Of a stretch of DNA of 25,571 nucleotides, positions 22,553 through 25,571 are shown one piece after another. Both the position numbers and the translations under genes were made by a program. The notes under the pieces were generated by a model, which saw only the letters and a program-made list of their open reading frames with translations, did no database searches and was not told the origin of the DNA. Location of the stretch: assembly GCA_002385265.1 (NCBI GenBank), contig DGDD01000227.1, positions 1,575 to 27,145 of the forward strand. Reading direction: 5' to 3'. Each line of letters starts with the position of its first letter. Position 1 is the stretch's first letter. The stretch is from Chitinophagaceae bacterium UBA3961 (GTDB lineage: Bacteria > Bacteroidota > Bacteroidia > Chitinophagales > Chitinophagaceae).

Positions 22553-24229
22553 ATGTTTAATAAAAGAATTGCAGTAATTGCGGTGCTCACCTTAATGTTT
22601 TCGTGCACCAAATTAAATGAGAAGATTCTCGATGAGACTTCTGTTACAGGACAAACACAAAAGCAAATTGCTGATGGTTTGATTGCTCCGGTATATGCGC
22701 GTCTGCCGGATATTTACCGCCATACTACTTATTTCGCTTTACAAGAAATTTCTACTGACGAAGCGATCCTCCCTTACAGAGGTGGCACCGATTGGGGTGA
22801 TAATGGTATCTATATTTCATTGCACAAGCATGAAACCACCAGTACCGACCCCAATGTTCGTGATACATGGAACTTGATCACTCAAAGTTTATCAAGATCT
22901 GTGGTTGCTATCAACGCGTTAGCTGATAACAAAGATGCGAATGCAAAAACCTATATCGCAGAAGCAAGAGCCATGCGTGGTTTTTACAACTGGTTGGCTT
23001 TGGACATGTTCAATCTTGCTTTCATTAAAGAGAAGCCGGATGATATCTCTAAACTGGTGCGAGATAAAGAGGCTTTGGATTATATCATCTCCGATTTAGT
23101 AGCTGCTGAACCCGATTTAACAACTACTGCAGGTCCAGGACGCATCACTAAAAATGCTGTATACGGTTTGTTAGCTCGTATTTATTTGAATGCGTCTGTA
23201 TACCGTGATCGTTATGCCGCAACACATACCTTCTCTGCCGATGATATGGATAAGGTGATCGACTATACTAATCGCATTATCAGTTCCGGTACTTATGCTT
23301 TGAGCAGTGATTATTTTTCAATTTTCAACGATGATAATCATAACAATAAGGAGTTGGTGTTTGCGGTAGATCAGAGAGCGGAATTGAATGGTCACAACCG
23401 TTTGGCTTATTTCTCATTGTCGGGCGATCAGTTTCCTTTAACTGCTTATCCGGCAGCCAATGGTACCGATGGTCCTGCTATTACTCCCGATTTTTACAAT
23501 ACTTGGGAAGCAGCTGCGGGTTCAGTAGATCCTTCTTTAGCTGATCCACGTTTTTCTCAAACCAATTTGGCAGTTCAGGCCGATGATACCTGCGTGAAGG
23601 CTGCAGATTTCAAAATGAACCGTGGTATTTTAAGAGGACAACAGTGGGGATTGATCCGCGTAAGTGGTGCATTCGTAAAATGTGCAAACGGAGATTTCAA
23701 AGTTGCTAAGCTTTACAACGTAACACGTAACAAGCCAACTTTGGCCGTTAATTTCACAAAAGCAATTGACTATACTGCTGAGGGAAGTAACTACAGCACC
23801 GGTTACCGCGTTTTGAAATTCCAATTCAGTGCGAAATCTACTTCAGGTAGAAACTTCGGCGATGCTGATATTCCCATTGTACGTATTGCAGATGTGTATT
23901 TAATGCGCGCTGAAGCGAAATTGAGAAAAGGAGATAATGCAGGCGCATTGGCCGATGTAAACACTGTACGTGCCGCTCGCGTGAATGGCACTGTGAAAGC
24001 AGCTCCATTGAGCGCAATTACTTTGGAAACATTGTTAAGAGAAAGAGGTTTTGAATTGTATTGGGAAATGCATCGTAGAACTGATTTGATTCGCTTCGAT
24101 AAATACGAAGGAACTTGGACGGAGAAAACAAACACGAACAAAAACATGCGTGTGTTCCCGATTCCACAAACCGCTATTGACGGTGCTTCGAATATCCCCA
24201 ATTACTTAACTCAGAATCCGGGCTACTAA
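22553..24229 (+). CDS. SusD/RagB-family surface lipoprotein
   Basis: 558 aa lipoprotein with lipobox MFSC, Cys18 lipidated. N-terminal SusD-like features: TGQTQKQIADGLIAPVYARLPDIY, then LQEISTDEAILPYRGGTDWGDNG (ligand-side loop), EARAMRGFYNWLALDMFN and AVYGLLARIYLNASVYRD (TPR helices). The C-terminal RagB/SusD part ends with RIADVYLMRAEAKLRKGDNAGALADVNTVRAAR and LLRERGFELYWEMHRRTDLIRF. It binds substrate on the cell surface and closes over the SusC barrel. It follows SusC by 11 bp and is followed by a terminator. Family certain; ligand unknown. Confidence 0.94.
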   Translation: MFNKRIAVIAVLTLMFSCTKLNEKILDETSVTGQTQKQIADGLIAPVYARLPDIYRHTTYFALQEISTDEAILPYRGGTDWGDNGIYISLHKHETTSTDPNVRDTWNLITQSLSRSVVAINALADNKDANAKTYIAEARAMRGFYNWLALDMFNLAFIKEKPDDISKLVRDKEALDYIISDLVAAEPDLTTTAGPGRITKNAVYGLLARIYLNASVYRDRYAATHTFSADDMDKVIDYTNRIISSGTYALSSDYFSIFNDDNHNNKELVFAVDQRAELNGHNRLAYFSLSGDQFPLTAYPAANGTDGPAITPDFYNTWEAAAGSVDPSLADPRFSQTNLAVQADDTCVKAADFKMNRGILRGQQWGLIRVSGAFVKCANGDFKVAKLYNVTRNKPTLAVNFTKAIDYTAEGSNYSTGYRVLKFQFSAKSTSGRNFGDADIPIVRIADVYLMRAEAKLRKGDNAGALADVNTVRAARVNGTVKAAPLSAITLETLLRERGFELYWEMHRRTDLIRFDKYEGTWTEKTNTNKNMRVFPIPQTAIDGASNIPNYLTQNPGY

Positions 24230-24262
24230 GCAATCAATAGATCAAGTATGGTACAATCAGAA

Positions 24263-24295
24263 GGAAGTTGGCGAAAGCCACTTCCTTTCTTGTTT
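24263..24295 (+). terminator. Intrinsic terminator after SusD
   Basis: Stem GGAAGTTGGC (24263-24272) and GCCACTTCC (24277-24285) with a GAAA tetraloop and one bulged T, followed by TTTCTTGTTT. It lies 33 bp after the SusD stop and inside the longest open frame of the next gene, so that gene must start further down. The U-tract is imperfect, so read-through into the phosphatase gene is possible. Confidence 0.75.
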
Positions 24296-24316
24296 CACTC
24301 ATTCAACAATAGATGT

Positions 24317-25312
24317 ATGATGAAAAAATGGAGTGTTACTTCTTTATTATTCGTAGTGATTGGTTTTATTTCCAATAGTGCAACAGCCCAGGCTCCGGTA
24401 TTGGCAGATCAAGGATACACGGGTGGTTCCATTCCCGGTCTAGTGAAAAAGCCCAATGCTTTGCATTTCCTAGTAATGGGCGATTGGGGAAGAAATGGAG
24501 AAAATCATCAGAAAGAAGTGGCGGCTTCAATGGGTAGAGCTGCGCACGATCTAGAGGCTTCTTTCATTATTGCTACGGGCGATAATTTTTATCCGAGAGG
24601 CGTTCAAAGCACGCAAGACTATCATTGGATCAGTTCTTTTGAGTCGATTTATACTGCTCACAGTTTGTATGAAAAATGGCATCCGGTTTTGGGCAACCAC
24701 GATTATGGCACCAATCCCGATGCGCAAGTACAGTATTCAAAAATTAGCAGTCGCTGGGACATGCCGGCTCGCTATTACACAAAAACCTATCGTGCCGACA
24801 CAAGCTCGGCATTGTTTGTATTTCTTGACACCGATCCAATGGAGAAATTATTGCGCGGCGACAAGCCCGATGGCTCGAAATACGACTCCACCTATTTAGC
24901 AAAAGAGTTGAATTGGTTAGACAGTGTACTTCGTTCATCCAAGGCCCGATGGAAAATAGTAGTGGGCCATCATCCGCTTTATACAGGCGGTTGGAGAAAA
25001 GACACAAAAGAAACGCAACGCTTGCGATCAACCTTGGAGCCGATGTTTGCCAAGTATAAAGTAGCAGCGTATATCTGTGGTCATGAGCATCATCAAGAAT
25101 TGATAGCACCCTCCGGTGCTACAACTTATTATATTAGTGGGGCCGCTTCAGAATCGAGATTGGTAAACGGCTATCCGGACCTCACCAAATTCAAATCATC
25201 GGATCAAGGGTATATGGCTTGCTCGATAACAGCCAACAGTCTGTTCGTGCAATTCATTAACTTTCAGGATAAGATATTGTTTAGTTATGAACAGAAGATA
25301 ATTAATAATTAA
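24317..25312 (+). CDS. Secreted purple acid phosphatase, TRAP (ACP5)-like metallophosphoesterase
   Basis: 331 aa. Signal peptide residues 1-24 (MMKKWSVTSLLFVVIGFISNSATAQ), so periplasmic or surface-exposed. All metal ligands of purple acid phosphatases are visible: GDWG 55-58 (D55), GDNFY 88-92 (D89 and the purple tyrosine Y92), GNHDYG 126-131 (N127, H128), GHHPLY 217-222 (H218) and GHEHH 255-259 (H256, H258). YSKISSRWDMP (140-150) closely resembles the mammalian tartrate-resistant acid phosphatase segment. It should release phosphate from monoesters. The open frame reaches 24248, but the SusD terminator lies in that part; 24317 or 24320 gives a proper signal peptide. It lies 87 bp after SusD. 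The last four codons before the stop are part of an AT repeat module. Confidence 0.9.
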   Translation: MMKKWSVTSLLFVVIGFISNSATAQAPVLADQGYTGGSIPGLVKKPNALHFLVMGDWGRNGENHQKEVAASMGRAAHDLEASFIIATGDNFYPRGVQSTQDYHWISSFESIYTAHSLYEKWHPVLGNHDYGTNPDAQVQYSKISSRWDMPARYYTKTYRADTSSALFVFLDTDPMEKLLRGDKPDGSKYDSTYLAKELNWLDSVLRSSKARWKIVVGHHPLYTGGWRKDTKETQRLRSTLEPMFAKYKVAAYICGHEHHQELIAPSGATTYYISGAASESRLVNGYPDLTKFKSSDQGYMACSITANSLFVQFINFQDKILFSYEQKIINN

Positions 25313-25336
25313 GAATTAATAATTAATAATGGGGCT
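25298..25336 (+). repeat. AT repeat module at the 3' end of the phosphatase gene
   Basis: A run of TTAATAATT and TTAAGAATT words that begins inside the last codons of the phosphatase gene, includes its TAA stop, and ends at ATGGGGCTC. The same module type follows the transketolase stop (2805-2835) and appears in 268-300, 2309-2340, 4077-4110 and 19186-19225. Confidence 0.6.
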
Positions 25337-25426
25337 CTGAAAGATGTGTATTGGATGGGAAGGGTATTGGAGCTTTGAATTGCGTTTAATGTAAAATAAA
25401 ATAAACCACAACTCTTTGGGGGCATA

Positions 25427-25571
25427 CATCAGTAGCACCAGTATACGGTGTGCAATGCAAACGACCCTGTAAGGGTCACACATTAGTAGCAGCAGTAAAA
25501 GATGTGCAATGCAATTGACCCTGTAGGGGTCACACATCAGTAGCACCAATAAACGATATGCAGTGCAAACG
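25427..25571. repeat. 54-bp tandem repeat, cut by the window end
   Basis: Two full units start at 25427 and 25481 and a third at 25535 runs off the window, so the period is exactly 54 bp. Each unit reads CATCAGTAGCACC, then a TGTGCAATGCAAACG-like part, then a small hairpin GACCC-5 nt-GGGTC (25463-25477 and 25517-25531). Because 54 is a multiple of 3, an open frame survives on the minus strand, but it looks like a repeat artefact. The copy number beyond the window is unknown. Confidence 0.85.

Noticed and set aside
25316..25549. 77-aa minus-strand open frame
   Set aside because: It is the translation of the 54-bp tandem repeat and an AT module, stays open only because 54 is divisible by 3, and has no start context or family resemblance.
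25427..25571. CRISPR-like array
   Set aside because: Units are fully repetitive with no unique spacers, and no cas genes are in the window.

Overview
The window looks like a chromosome segment of a Bacteroidota bacterium, most likely of the Chitinophagaceae/Sphingobacteriia type. The placement is inferred from paired TonB receptor and surface-lipoprotein genes (SusC/SusD and a SusD-less variant), Bacteroidota-type -7 promoter elements (TAnnTTTG-like, usually ending in TTGC), few Shine-Dalgarno sequences, a PiT transporter paired with a DUF47 protein, and many small intergenic composite repeats. No rRNA, tRNA, CRISPR array, prophage or transposase was seen.

Layout. 1-300: composite repeat. 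385-2242 (-): an ECF sigma factor operon with a membrane protein carrying four GYFE repeats and a small Spy/CpxP-like periplasmic protein. 2243-2835: repeats and a terminator. 2836-3789 (-): the C-terminal half of a split transketolase. 3814-4384: homopurine tract and composite repeat. 4385-6899 (-): an ATGA-coupled operon PAP2 phosphatase > GtrA > GT-C glycosyltransferase, probably for envelope lipid/glycan modification. 7050-8810 (+): overlapping genes for an unknown 119-aa protein, a second PAP2 protein and a glycerophosphodiester phosphodiesterase. 8776-9069 (-): a lysine-rich, histone H1-like small protein. 9110-9437: composite repeat. 9438-11912 (-): rfbA > galE > secreted 174-aa protein (nucleotide sugars). 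12031-14100 (-): DUF47/PhoU-like protein > PiT phosphate transporter. 14704-18968 (+): TonB receptor plus a beta-helix-like surface lipoprotein. 19024-19167: predicted small RNA. 19572-25312 (+): SusC, SusD and a tartrate-resistant-acid-phosphatase-like enzyme. 25427-end: a 54-bp tandem repeat running off the window.

Main discovery. Upstream of the TonB receptor at 14704 are six head-to-tail 11-bp units (14606-14671; consensus TAAYATTACGG) ending 3 bp before a -7 element. This is the geometry expected of a PhoB/OmpR-family activator. The same 11-bp register, again 3 bp from a TAnnTTG-type element, recurs at 19024-19067. There it points not at a protein gene but at a stretch of about 80 nt ending in a strong intrinsic terminator, so a co-regulated small RNA is predicted. 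A weaker array (19461-19524) precedes SusC. Given the neighbours (PiT/DUF47, acid phosphatase, GDPD, two PAP2 enzymes), I infer a phosphate-starvation regulon that joins two outer-membrane uptake systems, a phosphatase and a small RNA. The arrays are visible in the sequence; the regulator's identity and the phosphate signal are inference.

Several starts were moved from the longest open frame: transketolase to 3789, GT-C transferase to 5890, GDPD to 8022, rfbA to 11912, DUF47 to 14100, TonB receptor to a GTG at 14704, SusC to 19572 and the acid phosphatase to 24317. In these cases the longer frame runs into a repeat, promoter, terminator or upstream gene.
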